From GCA-2746605 sp963704835 (GTDB lineage: Bacteria > Bacteroidota > Ignavibacteria > Ignavibacteriales > Melioribacteraceae), in contig CAVPHW010000020.1 in NCBI GenBank assembly GCA_963704835.1, forward strand, positions 248,001 to 312,000: a DNA stretch of 64,000 bases, given 5' to 3'. The notes beneath the pieces were generated by a model. It ran no database searches. It was given only the letters and a program-made list of their open reading frames with translations, and was not told the origin of the DNA. Positions 43,666-51,383 of the stretch are shown here, in pieces. Position numbers and translations under genes: made by a program. Numbering within the stretch: position 1 is the stretch's first letter; the number at the start of each line of letters is the position of its first letter.

Positions 43666-45323
43666 TTAGGTTCATTGTTTTTGCTATTTTAGCTTTGTTT
43701 TTCTTAAAATGTGCAAATCAATTATCACCAACTGGAGGTGAAAAAGATAATATTCCTCCGACCATTCTCTCTTCTTATCCCCAAAGTGGAATGACAAATT
43801 TTACCGAAAATAAGGTTGAATTAAGTTTTTCAGAATATGTGAACAAAAGAAATATCAACGAAGCTTTTTTCATTTCTCCACTTGTGGAAGAATTACCAGA
43901 ATTTTCTTGGACGAATAAAACAGTGACGATCACCTTCGCACAGAAACTAGATGAGAATACCACATATTCTATTGTAATCGGAACGGAGATTACAGATGTT
44001 AATAACAATAATAAAATGAGTGAGCCCTTTATTTTAACCTTTTCTACTGGAAGTAAAATTGATAGTGGAAAAATTAGTGGAAAAGTTTATTCTAAAAAAG
44101 CAGATGGCACAATGATTTTTGCTTATAAGAAAGATACTACCGAAATTGATATTTATAAAAACAAGCCAAATTATGTATCTCAGATTGATGCTACTGGAAA
44201 ATATCAAATATTTGGTCTAGGAATTGGAATTTATGAATTGTTTGCTGTAAAAGATGAATTCAATGATTTAATATATAATGTTGGGGAAGACAAAATAGGA
44301 CTTGCAAAAAGTAGTTTTCAAATTACCGAAGAAATTACAAGAATTGAAGATGTGAACTTTTTCTTATTCAAAGAAGATACACTTGCCCCAAAATTAAATA
44401 ATGTCACAATGACAGATAAAAATCATATTATAGTTGAATTTAGTGAGCCGATTGATAGTTCCTTGTTATCTGTAACCAATTTTAATATTATTGATTCAAT
44501 ACAAAACAAAGTTTATTTTCCAAAATATCTTTTTAAAGGGAATCAACAAAAAAGTGAATATGTTTTAGGTATATCAGATTCCTTAAATCTAGAAAACGAG
44601 CATTTTTTAACTGTTCAAAATGTACAAGACCTTTATAGAAATATTCAAATAGGCGAATCGTTTAGTTTCATTGCAAGTGATAAACCAGATACAAATTCTG
44701 TTAAAGTTAATAAGGTTGGCAGCATTGGGAATAGTAGTCAACTAGATTACTTGAATCCGGAAATTAGGCTAAGTTTTAGTGATGCTTTTGATACTTCAAG
44801 TATACTCAAAGGTTTAAGTCTCTTAGATACCGATTCAAATAAAGTTGAATTTAATTTGAAATATATGGATGACGCTAATATTGTAATGAGTCCTACAGCT
44901 GATCTAAAACCAAGATCTACATATACTGTTTCTACAAACCTAAACTATTTTATAGATATTGCCGGGAATAAACAGGATACGGTAATAAATAATAAGATTA
45001 ATACAATTAGCAGTAATGAATTTTCTGGTGTTAGCGGTAAGCTAACTGGAACACAAAGTAAAAATATGAATATAGTTTTAGAAAATGTTGAAATGAACAA
45101 TGATAAAAAACAATCTAAATTAACTGCAAATAGCACTTTCGAATATAATAGAGTTAACCCTGGTAAATATTTGTTATGGGTGTATGAAGATGTTGATTCA
45201 AACGATTCTTACTCAAAAGGTGATTTTTCTTTAAAAAAATACGCAGAACCATTTAAGTTTTTCCCCGACACATTAAACCTTAGGCCAAGATGGCCAATTG
45301 GTGATGTTGAAATAAAATTTTAA
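43644..45323 (+). CDS. Ig-like domain lipoprotein (SbsA_Ig/Big-type)
   Basis: The frame opens with a TTG at 43644, eight bases after AAGG, inside the end of mltG. The 559-residue product has a lipoprotein signal (FAILALFFLKC, cysteine 23). An SbsA-type Ig domain follows (about 38-140, PPTILSSYPQSGMTNFTENK to GTEITDVNNNNKMSEPF), then a carboxypeptidase-like SGKVY domain and further Ig-like repeats (LAPKLNNVTMTDKNHIIVEF). This architecture is common in Bacteroidota envelope lipoproteins of unknown function. Overlap with mltG suggests co-expression and a cell-envelope role. Confidence 0.8.
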   Translation: MERNQQIIRFIVFAILALFFLKCANQLSPTGGEKDNIPPTILSSYPQSGMTNFTENKVELSFSEYVNKRNINEAFFISPLVEELPEFSWTNKTVTITFAQKLDENTTYSIVIGTEITDVNNNNKMSEPFILTFSTGSKIDSGKISGKVYSKKADGTMIFAYKKDTTEIDIYKNKPNYVSQIDATGKYQIFGLGIGIYELFAVKDEFNDLIYNVGEDKIGLAKSSFQITEEITRIEDVNFFLFKEDTLAPKLNNVTMTDKNHIIVEFSEPIDSSLLSVTNFNIIDSIQNKVYFPKYLFKGNQQKSEYVLGISDSLNLENEHFLTVQNVQDLYRNIQIGESFSFIASDKPDTNSVKVNKVGSIGNSSQLDYLNPEIRLSFSDAFDTSSILKGLSLLDTDSNKVEFNLKYMDDANIVMSPTADLKPRSTYTVSTNLNYFIDIAGNKQDTVINNKINTISSNEFSGVSGKLTGTQSKNMNIVLENVEMNNDKKQSKLTANSTFEYNRVNPGKYLLWVYEDVDSNDSYSKGDFSLKKYAEPFKFFPDTLNLRPRWPIGDVEIKF

Positions 45324-45344
45324 TAATTAATATAGAGTAAAAGA

Positions 45345-47177
45345 ATGAATGAGCAATTAGTAGAATGCATTCCAAATTTTTCTGAAGGAAAAGATTTAAC
45401 TATAATTAAGCAAATAACTGATGAGATTGAAAAAGTTGAGAACGTTAAATTGCTAGATGTTGATGCTGGTGCTGATATGAACAGAACAGTAGTTACTTTT
45501 ATTGGTAATGTGAAAGGAGTAAAAGAAGCTTCTTTTAGAGCTATTAAAAAAGCTTCTGAACTTATAGATATGTCTAAACATTCCGGTTCGCATCCAAGAA
45601 TGGGAGCAACAGATGTTTGTCCGTTTGTTCCGGTAAGTGGAGTAACAATTGAAGAGTGTATTGAATTATCAAAAGAGGTTGCTAAAAGAGTTGGAACAGA
45701 ATTAAAGATTCCTATTTATCTTTATGAAAAATCTGCTCAATTACCGGAAAGGCAGAATCTGGCTGTTATCAGAAAAGGTGAATATGAAGCTTTGGAGGAG
45801 AAGTTAAAAGACTCCAAATGGAAACCCGACTTTGGACCATCCGAGTTTAACAAACTTAGTGGTGCAACTGTAATTGGAGTAAGGGAATTTTTAATTGCTT
45901 ATAACATAAATCTGAATACCAGAGATAAACAACATGCAATGGATATTGCATATGAATTAAGAGAAAAGGGTAGATCAGCGAGAAGACCAGTTTCATATCC
46001 TTTTTACTATAAAGGTGAATCAGTTGTAAAATATGATAATGGCAGTTATCCTTGCGGTGAATGTGATTTTATAGGTGATACAATTATTAAAACAGCAGAG
46101 CATTGCCAAAGTATTCATGATTATTCTCTTAACGATCTACTTGAGACCAATGAAATAAATCCAAATTCACCAGAAGGGGAATCTGTAAAAAAGAAAGGTT
46201 TATTTAATAATTGTAAAGCTATTGGTTGGATGGTTGATGAATTTGATCGCGCACAGATTTCAATTAATTTAACTAACTACCATGTAACTTCAATGCATCA
46301 TGTACTTGAGGCAACAAGAAAATTAGCATCCGAAAGAGGACTAGTTGTTACGGGTAGTGAAATTGTTGGAATGGTCCCTTATCCCGCTTTATTGGAAACC
46401 GGTAAATTCTATCTGCAAAAACAAGGCAGATCGACTGGAATTCCAATAAATGATATATTAAAAACTGCAGTTCAATCATTAGGATTACAAGATGTTACTA
46501 AATTTGATATAAATGAAAGAGTTTTAGGGTTACCTGTAAACTTAAAAACCGACTTGGTTGAAATGAGGTTAAATAGTTTTATTGATGAAGTTTCTCGCGA
46601 ATCTCCTGCTCCAGGTGGAGGATCGATTGCTGCTTTGGCAGGTTCATTGGGGGCTGCATTATCTTCCATGGTAAGTAATTTAACAGCCAACAGGAGGGGC
46701 TCTGAGGCAGTAGATGACATATTAAATAAATGTGCGGATGAGTGTCAGGAAATAAAAAATTCACTTATAAAAGCCATTGATGATGATACTAAAGCATTTA
46801 ACGAATATATGGAAGCGAGAAGATTACCAAATAGTACAGAAACTGAAAAGGATTTTAGAAATAAAGCTATGATGCAAGGATTAAAAAATGCAGTTAGTGT
46901 TCCGTTTAGAACGGCTGAGGAATCTTTCAGAGCGCTTGAGATATCTTTAATTGTTGCAAAAAATGGTAATCCAAATTCTATTACTGATGTTGGGGTTGGA
47001 GCACAAATGGCTTTCGCTGGAGTTTTAGGCGGTATTTACAATGTCTTAATTAATTTAATAGATATTACCGATGATACATATTGTAAAGATATGCGGGATA
47101 AATGTTCTTTGCTTAAAGCAAAATCACAAGAAAAATTGAATGAAGTTTTGGAGTTCGTTGAATCAAAATTAATTTGA
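45345..47177 (+). CDS. ftcD: Bifunctional glutamate formimidoyltransferase/formimidoyl-THF cyclodeaminase with zinc-finger-like insert
   Basis: The 610-residue protein fuses the transferase (VECIPNFSEGKD, LLDVDAGADMNRTVVTF, GSHPRMGATDVCPFVPV, FLIAYNINL, VVTGSEIVGMVPYPAL) to the cyclodeaminase (about 410-610, APGGGSIAALAGSLGAALSS, MRLPN-like RRLPNSTETEKDF, NVLINLIDITDD). The pathway moves the formimino group of histidine breakdown onto tetrahydrofolate. Between GRSARRP (about residue 210) and NCKAIGW (about 290) it carries about 65 residues more than the mammalian enzyme. The insert holds C237-x2-C240-x12-H253-x4-H258, the spacing of a C2H2 zinc finger. No other histidine-degradation gene is in the window. 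Confidence 0.92.
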   Translation: MNEQLVECIPNFSEGKDLTIIKQITDEIEKVENVKLLDVDAGADMNRTVVTFIGNVKGVKEASFRAIKKASELIDMSKHSGSHPRMGATDVCPFVPVSGVTIEECIELSKEVAKRVGTELKIPIYLYEKSAQLPERQNLAVIRKGEYEALEEKLKDSKWKPDFGPSEFNKLSGATVIGVREFLIAYNINLNTRDKQHAMDIAYELREKGRSARRPVSYPFYYKGESVVKYDNGSYPCGECDFIGDTIIKTAEHCQSIHDYSLNDLLETNEINPNSPEGESVKKKGLFNNCKAIGWMVDEFDRAQISINLTNYHVTSMHHVLEATRKLASERGLVVTGSEIVGMVPYPALLETGKFYLQKQGRSTGIPINDILKTAVQSLGLQDVTKFDINERVLGLPVNLKTDLVEMRLNSFIDEVSRESPAPGGGSIAALAGSLGAALSSMVSNLTANRRGSEAVDDILNKCADECQEIKNSLIKAIDDDTKAFNEYMEARRLPNSTETEKDFRNKAMMQGLKNAVSVPFRTAEESFRALEISLIVAKNGNPNSITDVGVGAQMAFAGVLGGIYNVLINLIDITDDTYCKDMRDKCSLLKAKSQEKLNEVLEFVESKLI

Positions 47178-47312
47178 TTTTTGCAAATAAAATTCTGTTA
47201 TTAAAGTATATTATTCTATATGTAATTGCTTTATTAACACTTTAATAGCTTAAAGTTTCTAATTTTTGCTTTTTATGTAGTAGTGATATTAACAATAAAC
47301 CTTGGAGGATTT

Positions 47313-47777
47313 ATGAAAACTTCGTGGTTACTCAAAATTGTTGTTATTTTGCTGATCTTCTTTTCATCCCACTCAGTTTACACACAAAATTTAGATGTGC
47401 ATCTAATGCTTGGTAAAAGAATTGACCAGGTTATCTCAAAATATGGAAAACCCAATCATCAAGATAGAAGCAATAAATCTATGGAGTGTGTATTTTACAA
47501 AACTAAAACTCATCAAACGGTTTTTGTTTCGAATGAAAATGGAGTTTACCAATCTGAAGGTTCTTACTGCTTTGACACACAATCAGCTGCGCTTAAGTCA
47601 ATGTCAAACTTGATTGATGAATGTAAAACTTATGGATTTGAAATTGATACATTAAATTCACAAGAATATAATGTATTTACTTCAGAAGTAAAATTAAACG
47701 CCAGTTTGTTTGAAAATACGCTATCAAAAAAATATGAAGTTAAAATTAAAGCTAATAGAACAACCGGATTAAATTAA
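47313..47777 (+). CDS. Small exported protein, SmpA/OmlA-like start, unknown function
   Basis: The ATG at 47313 has GGAGG seven bases before it; a GTG at 47283 would add ten unlikely residues. The 154-residue product has a signal peptide (LLKIVVILLIFFSSHSVYTQ) and then LMLGKRIDQVISKYGKPNHQ, which resembles the G-x-x-x-x-x-V-x-x-x-Y-G-x-P pattern of small SmpA/BLIP-like folds. The rest is a compact alpha/beta sequence. I cannot assign a function. Confidence 0.75.
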   Translation: MKTSWLLKIVVILLIFFSSHSVYTQNLDVHLMLGKRIDQVISKYGKPNHQDRSNKSMECVFYKTKTHQTVFVSNENGVYQSEGSYCFDTQSAALKSMSNLIDECKTYGFEIDTLNSQEYNVFTSEVKLNASLFENTLSKKYEVKIKANRTTGLN

Positions 47778-48027
47778 TCTCCAGATAGGATCGTCGTTAG
47801 AAGTCCAGCAGTTAGAATTGTAATTATTTATATCTTCAAATATTTAGTTGAAGAATTTCATTAATATTGCATTTTCAATTCTACTTACCACTTTATATTT
47901 TTATGGACTGTTTATTTATCAAAAAAAAGGTTATTTATATCAATAAATAATTGAGTTAATTCATAAAACATATATGTTGTTTGATAAATGATTAAAAACA
48001 TATTTCTTGAAAATTAGGAGATTCTAA

Positions 48028-50622
48028 GTGAAACGAGTTGTTAAAATTTTAGTTGTATTTATTGTAATTGTTATATTAATCATGATTTCCATTCCATTAT
48101 TATTTAAATCACAAATAGTTGATTTAGTAAAAGAGGAAGCGAATAAAAATATTAATGCAACCATTAATTTCTCAGATGTAGGGTTAAATCTATTTACTAG
48201 TTTTCCAAATCTTGCTTTATCCCTAAGTGATTTAACAGTTGTAAACAAGGCACCATTTGAAGGCGATACCCTGTTAGTTACTCCGGAACTAAATTTAACA
48301 ATTGACTTGTTCAGTGCAATTTCTGGGGATGTTATAGAGGTAAATACAATTAGTTTGGTGGAGCCTAAATTATTACTCTTCAAACTTAAAGATGGTACAG
48401 CTAATTATAAAATTATAGCAGAGGATAGTAATGCTGATTTAGTTACAAAGGAGTCCTCAGATTCCAAATCATTAAGTGTAAATATTGATTCGTACAATGT
48501 AGTAAATGGGAAAGTTGCCTTTATCAATCAAACAAACGGAGTTACGGTAGTCGTAAATGGACTAACTCACAGTGGTACTGGAGAATTAGAGAATGGAATT
48601 CTTCTTCTTGATACAAAATCTTTTGCTGAAGAATTTACAATTGAAATGGATGGTATGAAATTCCTTAATAAAGTTTCTGCTGAGATGGATTTGTTGTTAG
48701 ACATAAATTTATCTGAAAACAAATTATTATTTAAAGAAAACCAAGTCAGATTCAATAACCTAATTCTTAATCTTGAAGGAGGAGTTGAATTTATTGAAGA
48801 AGAAATGTTAATGGATTTTAGATTTAATTCTCCCAAAGCCAACTTCAAGGATTTTTTGTCCTTAGTTCCAACTATTTATCAAAATAATTTTGAAAAACTT
48901 ACTGCAGATGGTGGAGTTGAAATAAATGGTAAATTTAAGGGTCAGTTTAGTGAAACAACCGTACCAGCCTTTGATTTCAATATTAATATTGATAAAGCAA
49001 GCTTTAGTTATTCTGATTTGCCCCAAAAAATTAGAAATGTAAATTTGGATTTAAGTATAGATAACCCTGATGGAAATCTAGATAATACAATTGTTGATAT
49101 TAGAAAGTTACACTTTGAGGTTGATAAAGAACCCTTTGATGCCGTTTTAAAATTAAGAAATATGAATTCTAAACCATTTGTTAATGCCAAATTGAAGGGT
49201 GTCATAAATCTGGAAAATTTTAGTAATTCTATTGCCTTAGAAAATATTACAAAATTAAGTGGAATAATTAATACTGATATTAGCTTCAATGGGATTCTGG
49301 AATCCACTAATAATAATTATGAAAGTCTTGATGCAAGTGGAAAAATTCAGATAAAGAATTTTGAATTTAAGTCAAAAGATTTTGCTGAAGGTATAAAAAT
49401 ATCCAGATCAACATTGAACTTTACTCCAAAGAAAGTTGAACTTAGTGAATTTAGTTCAACAATTGGGGAAAGTGATATAAGTGTAAATGGCGATCTTACA
49501 AATTTTATTTCCTTTGCACTTTCTGATGCTACGCTACAAGGTAGGTTGAATGTAACTTCAAATTATTTTAATCTTAATCCATTCCTTTCTGAAAAAGAAA
49601 ATGTTGAAAATTCTAAAAGGGATAAAGACGTTGTTACTGCAGTAGATATACCAGAAAACATAAATATTGTTCTTAGCTCATCTATTAACAAATTAGTTTA
49701 TGATAATCTTGACATTAATAATTTTAAGGGTCTTTTAATAGTAAAGGAAAGTAAGATTTCTATGGAAAGTTTATCAATGAATTTACTTAATGGAAATCTA
49801 ACAGGAAGCGGTTATTATCTAAAAAAATCTGACCAAGAAAATCCAGAAATTAAATTTAACCTTAATGTGGCTAATTTTAATATTAAGCAAACCTATGACA
49901 AATTTGTTTCTGTTAAACAATTTGCACCTATTGCAAATTATATTCAGGGGTCATTTAGCTCAAGCTTATCCTTAACAACAAATCTCAATAATGAAATGAT
50001 TCCGGACTGGAATAGTTTTTATAGTAATGGTCAGTTAAGCTCTTCATTGGTTGAGGTTAGAGATTTTAAACCTCTTACTACTGTTGGAAATCTGCTGAAT
50101 CTTTCAGAGATATCTAATCCCAAAATTCAAAATATTAACCCTAAATTTAAAATTGAAAATGGGAAATTTATTTTATCTCCCTTGAATTTCAAAATTGATA
50201 ATTATGATATTACCTTATCTGGGTCAAATAGTATAGATCAAACAATAGACTATGTGATGGAAATTGATATTCCCTCAAGCAGTATTAGAGCAAATGCAAA
50301 TTCTACAGTCAGCAAACTTTTGAAGAATGATGTAAATTTAATAAAATCTGATAAGATAAAGATAAAAGCACTAATTGGAGGTACTATTTATTCTCCGGTT
50401 ATTAAAACATCTGCAACTGATGTAGCCAAAGATATTGCAAGTGAAGTAGTAGAAGAAGTGAAAGAACAAATAGTTGAAGAAGTTAAATCAAAAATTGATA
50501 CCGTCAAATCCCAAGTAGAAACAAAAATTAAAGACGAAGTTAAGAAAAAAGAAGAAGAACTAAAGAAAAAATTAGAAGAAGATGCTAAAAAGAAATTAAA
50601 GAAAATATTCAAATTTGGATAA
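48028..50622 (+). CDS. AsmA-like envelope protein
   Basis: A GTG start with AGGAG gives an N-terminal membrane helix (VVKILVVFIVIVILIMISIPLLF) and an 864-residue protein. The AsmA N-terminal pattern follows (NINATINFSDVGLNLFTSFP NLALSLSDL-type sequence), then long beta-strand repeats and the conserved late AsmA_2 part (INGKFKGQ-like, GNLLNLSEISNPKIQNINPK, GSNSIDQTIDYVMEIDIPSS). The last 90 residues are a Lys/Glu-rich helix. AsmA-like proteins bridge inner and outer membranes and are linked to lipid transport. A C-terminal helix this long and charged is unusual. Confidence 0.85.
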   Translation: MKRVVKILVVFIVIVILIMISIPLLFKSQIVDLVKEEANKNINATINFSDVGLNLFTSFPNLALSLSDLTVVNKAPFEGDTLLVTPELNLTIDLFSAISGDVIEVNTISLVEPKLLLFKLKDGTANYKIIAEDSNADLVTKESSDSKSLSVNIDSYNVVNGKVAFINQTNGVTVVVNGLTHSGTGELENGILLLDTKSFAEEFTIEMDGMKFLNKVSAEMDLLLDINLSENKLLFKENQVRFNNLILNLEGGVEFIEEEMLMDFRFNSPKANFKDFLSLVPTIYQNNFEKLTADGGVEINGKFKGQFSETTVPAFDFNINIDKASFSYSDLPQKIRNVNLDLSIDNPDGNLDNTIVDIRKLHFEVDKEPFDAVLKLRNMNSKPFVNAKLKGVINLENFSNSIALENITKLSGIINTDISFNGILESTNNNYESLDASGKIQIKNFEFKSKDFAEGIKISRSTLNFTPKKVELSEFSSTIGESDISVNGDLTNFISFALSDATLQGRLNVTSNYFNLNPFLSEKENVENSKRDKDVVTAVDIPENINIVLSSSINKLVYDNLDINNFKGLLIVKESKISMESLSMNLLNGNLTGSGYYLKKSDQENPEIKFNLNVANFNIKQTYDKFVSVKQFAPIANYIQGSFSSSLSLTTNLNNEMIPDWNSFYSNGQLSSSLVEVRDFKPLTTVGNLLNLSEISNPKIQNINPKFKIENGKFILSPLNFKIDNYDITLSGSNSIDQTIDYVMEIDIPSSSIRANANSTVSKLLKNDVNLIKSDKIKIKALIGGTIYSPVIKTSATDVAKDIASEVVEEVKEQIVEEVKSKIDTVKSQVETKIKDEVKKKEEELKKKLEEDAKKKLKKIFKFG

Positions 50623-50649
50623 AAAAAATCTCCACTTTGAAAGCGGAGA
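50621..50649 (-). terminator. Terminator of the ABM-fold gene
   Basis: TCTCC (50629-50633) pairs with GGAGA (50645-50649); inside, CTTT and AAAG pair around a short loop. Read on the minus strand, the hairpin is followed by seven T (50628-50622). It overlaps the end of the AsmA-like gene and may serve both convergent genes. Confidence 0.6.
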
Positions 50650-50659
50650 CTAAATTAAA

Positions 50660-50971
50660 CTAAGGTCTTAGGGGTTCAGGAACAAATGGAGAAGGACCCC
50701 ATATATTAACATTATTATTTGTAACAAACTTTCTAAATTCATGAGTTACTTTTTGAAATTCGGGGGTTTGAATAAATCTTGCATAGTGTTCCATACTTTC
50801 CCAAACTGTGCTTCTTCTAACATGCGGTGAGCCAAGCATATTTCTGTGAGCTCGCAATTCAATAAAACCATCTGCTGATAACATCATTGCTGTTGCTTTC
50901 CTAGCAACTCTATGATATGCTTCCTCATCGAAATTTGGTTGGAAATCGTAAGTGAAAGATACTTCAATCAT
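50660..50971 (-). CDS. Small ABM/Dabb-fold protein
   Basis: The 103-residue protein starts MIEVSFTYDFQPNFDEEAYH and has SADGFIELRAHRNMLGSPHV and STVWESMEHYARFIQTPEFQ, the pattern of ferredoxin-like antibiotic-biosynthesis-monooxygenase or dimeric alpha/beta-barrel proteins. AGGAG precedes the ATG on the minus strand. It is the only minus-strand gene between 30 and 55 kb. The reaction, if any, is unknown; many such proteins are small oxygenases or stress-related. Confidence 0.75.
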   Translation of the reverse strand: MIEVSFTYDFQPNFDEEAYHRVARKATAMMLSADGFIELRAHRNMLGSPHVRRSTVWESMEHYARFIQTPEFQKVTHEFRKFVTNNNVNIWGPSPFVPEPLRP

Positions 50972-51149
50972 ATTTACTCCTAAATTGGTTAACTAATTGC
51001 AAGAATGTACAATAATACATTTTTATCTTAATAATATGAAAATAACAAAAATTTTGTATTAAAATACTAAGCTGAATAAAAAATAATTATCGTCAAGTAT
51101 CTAGAATTATGAATTCGTTAAGACTATTTAATTGCTACAAGAAAGAATA

Positions 51150-51181
51150 TTGGAATTAAGTAGAATAAATTGTACCTTTTG
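51150..51181 (+). promoter_or_regulatory. Weak putative promoter of the TPP-riboswitch operon
   Basis: TTGG (51150-51153) lies 20 bases upstream of TACCTTTTG (51173-51181), close to the TTG/TAnnTTTG arrangement of Bacteroidota. The start would fall at about 51188, just before the aptamer. The -7 box has an extra base. Confidence 0.3.
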
Positions 51182-51192
51182 TAATATAAATA

Positions 51193-51275
51193 TTCGTTAG
51201 GGGTGTCACACTAGTGGCTGAGAACAAACCCTTTTACCTGATCCGGATAATGCCGGCGTAGGGAAATGTCTTAAA
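51193..51275 (+). promoter_or_regulatory. TPP riboswitch (THI element)
   Basis: The conserved blocks are present in order: TTAGGGGTG, the pyrimidine-sensing GGCTGAGA, the ACCC closing segment, ACCTGATCCGG and ATAATGCCGGCGTAGGGAA. This is the standard thiamine pyrophosphate aptamer. It lies 110 bases before a TonB receptor gene followed by thiamine pyrophosphokinase and an SSF transporter, and a terminator-like hairpin follows at 51286. Confidence 0.95.
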
Positions 51276-51285
51276 TTTATTAATG

Positions 51286-51313
51286 ACCTTTTCTCTATGA
51301 GATGAGGTTTTTT
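51286..51313 (+). terminator. Riboswitch expression-platform terminator
   Basis: ACCT (51286-51289) pairs with AGGT (51305-51308), and TCTC pairs with GAGA inside it across a small internal loop; six T follow. AGATGAG (51300-51306) can instead pair with CTCATCT (51327-51333), which would disrupt this hairpin. TPP binding is therefore expected to stop transcription. Confidence 0.6.
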
Positions 51314-51383
51314 ACTTTATACTCTTCTCATCTGCTTCAGCCATTCCTAACAAATCACCTTAATAACTATTAGGATAAAATCC

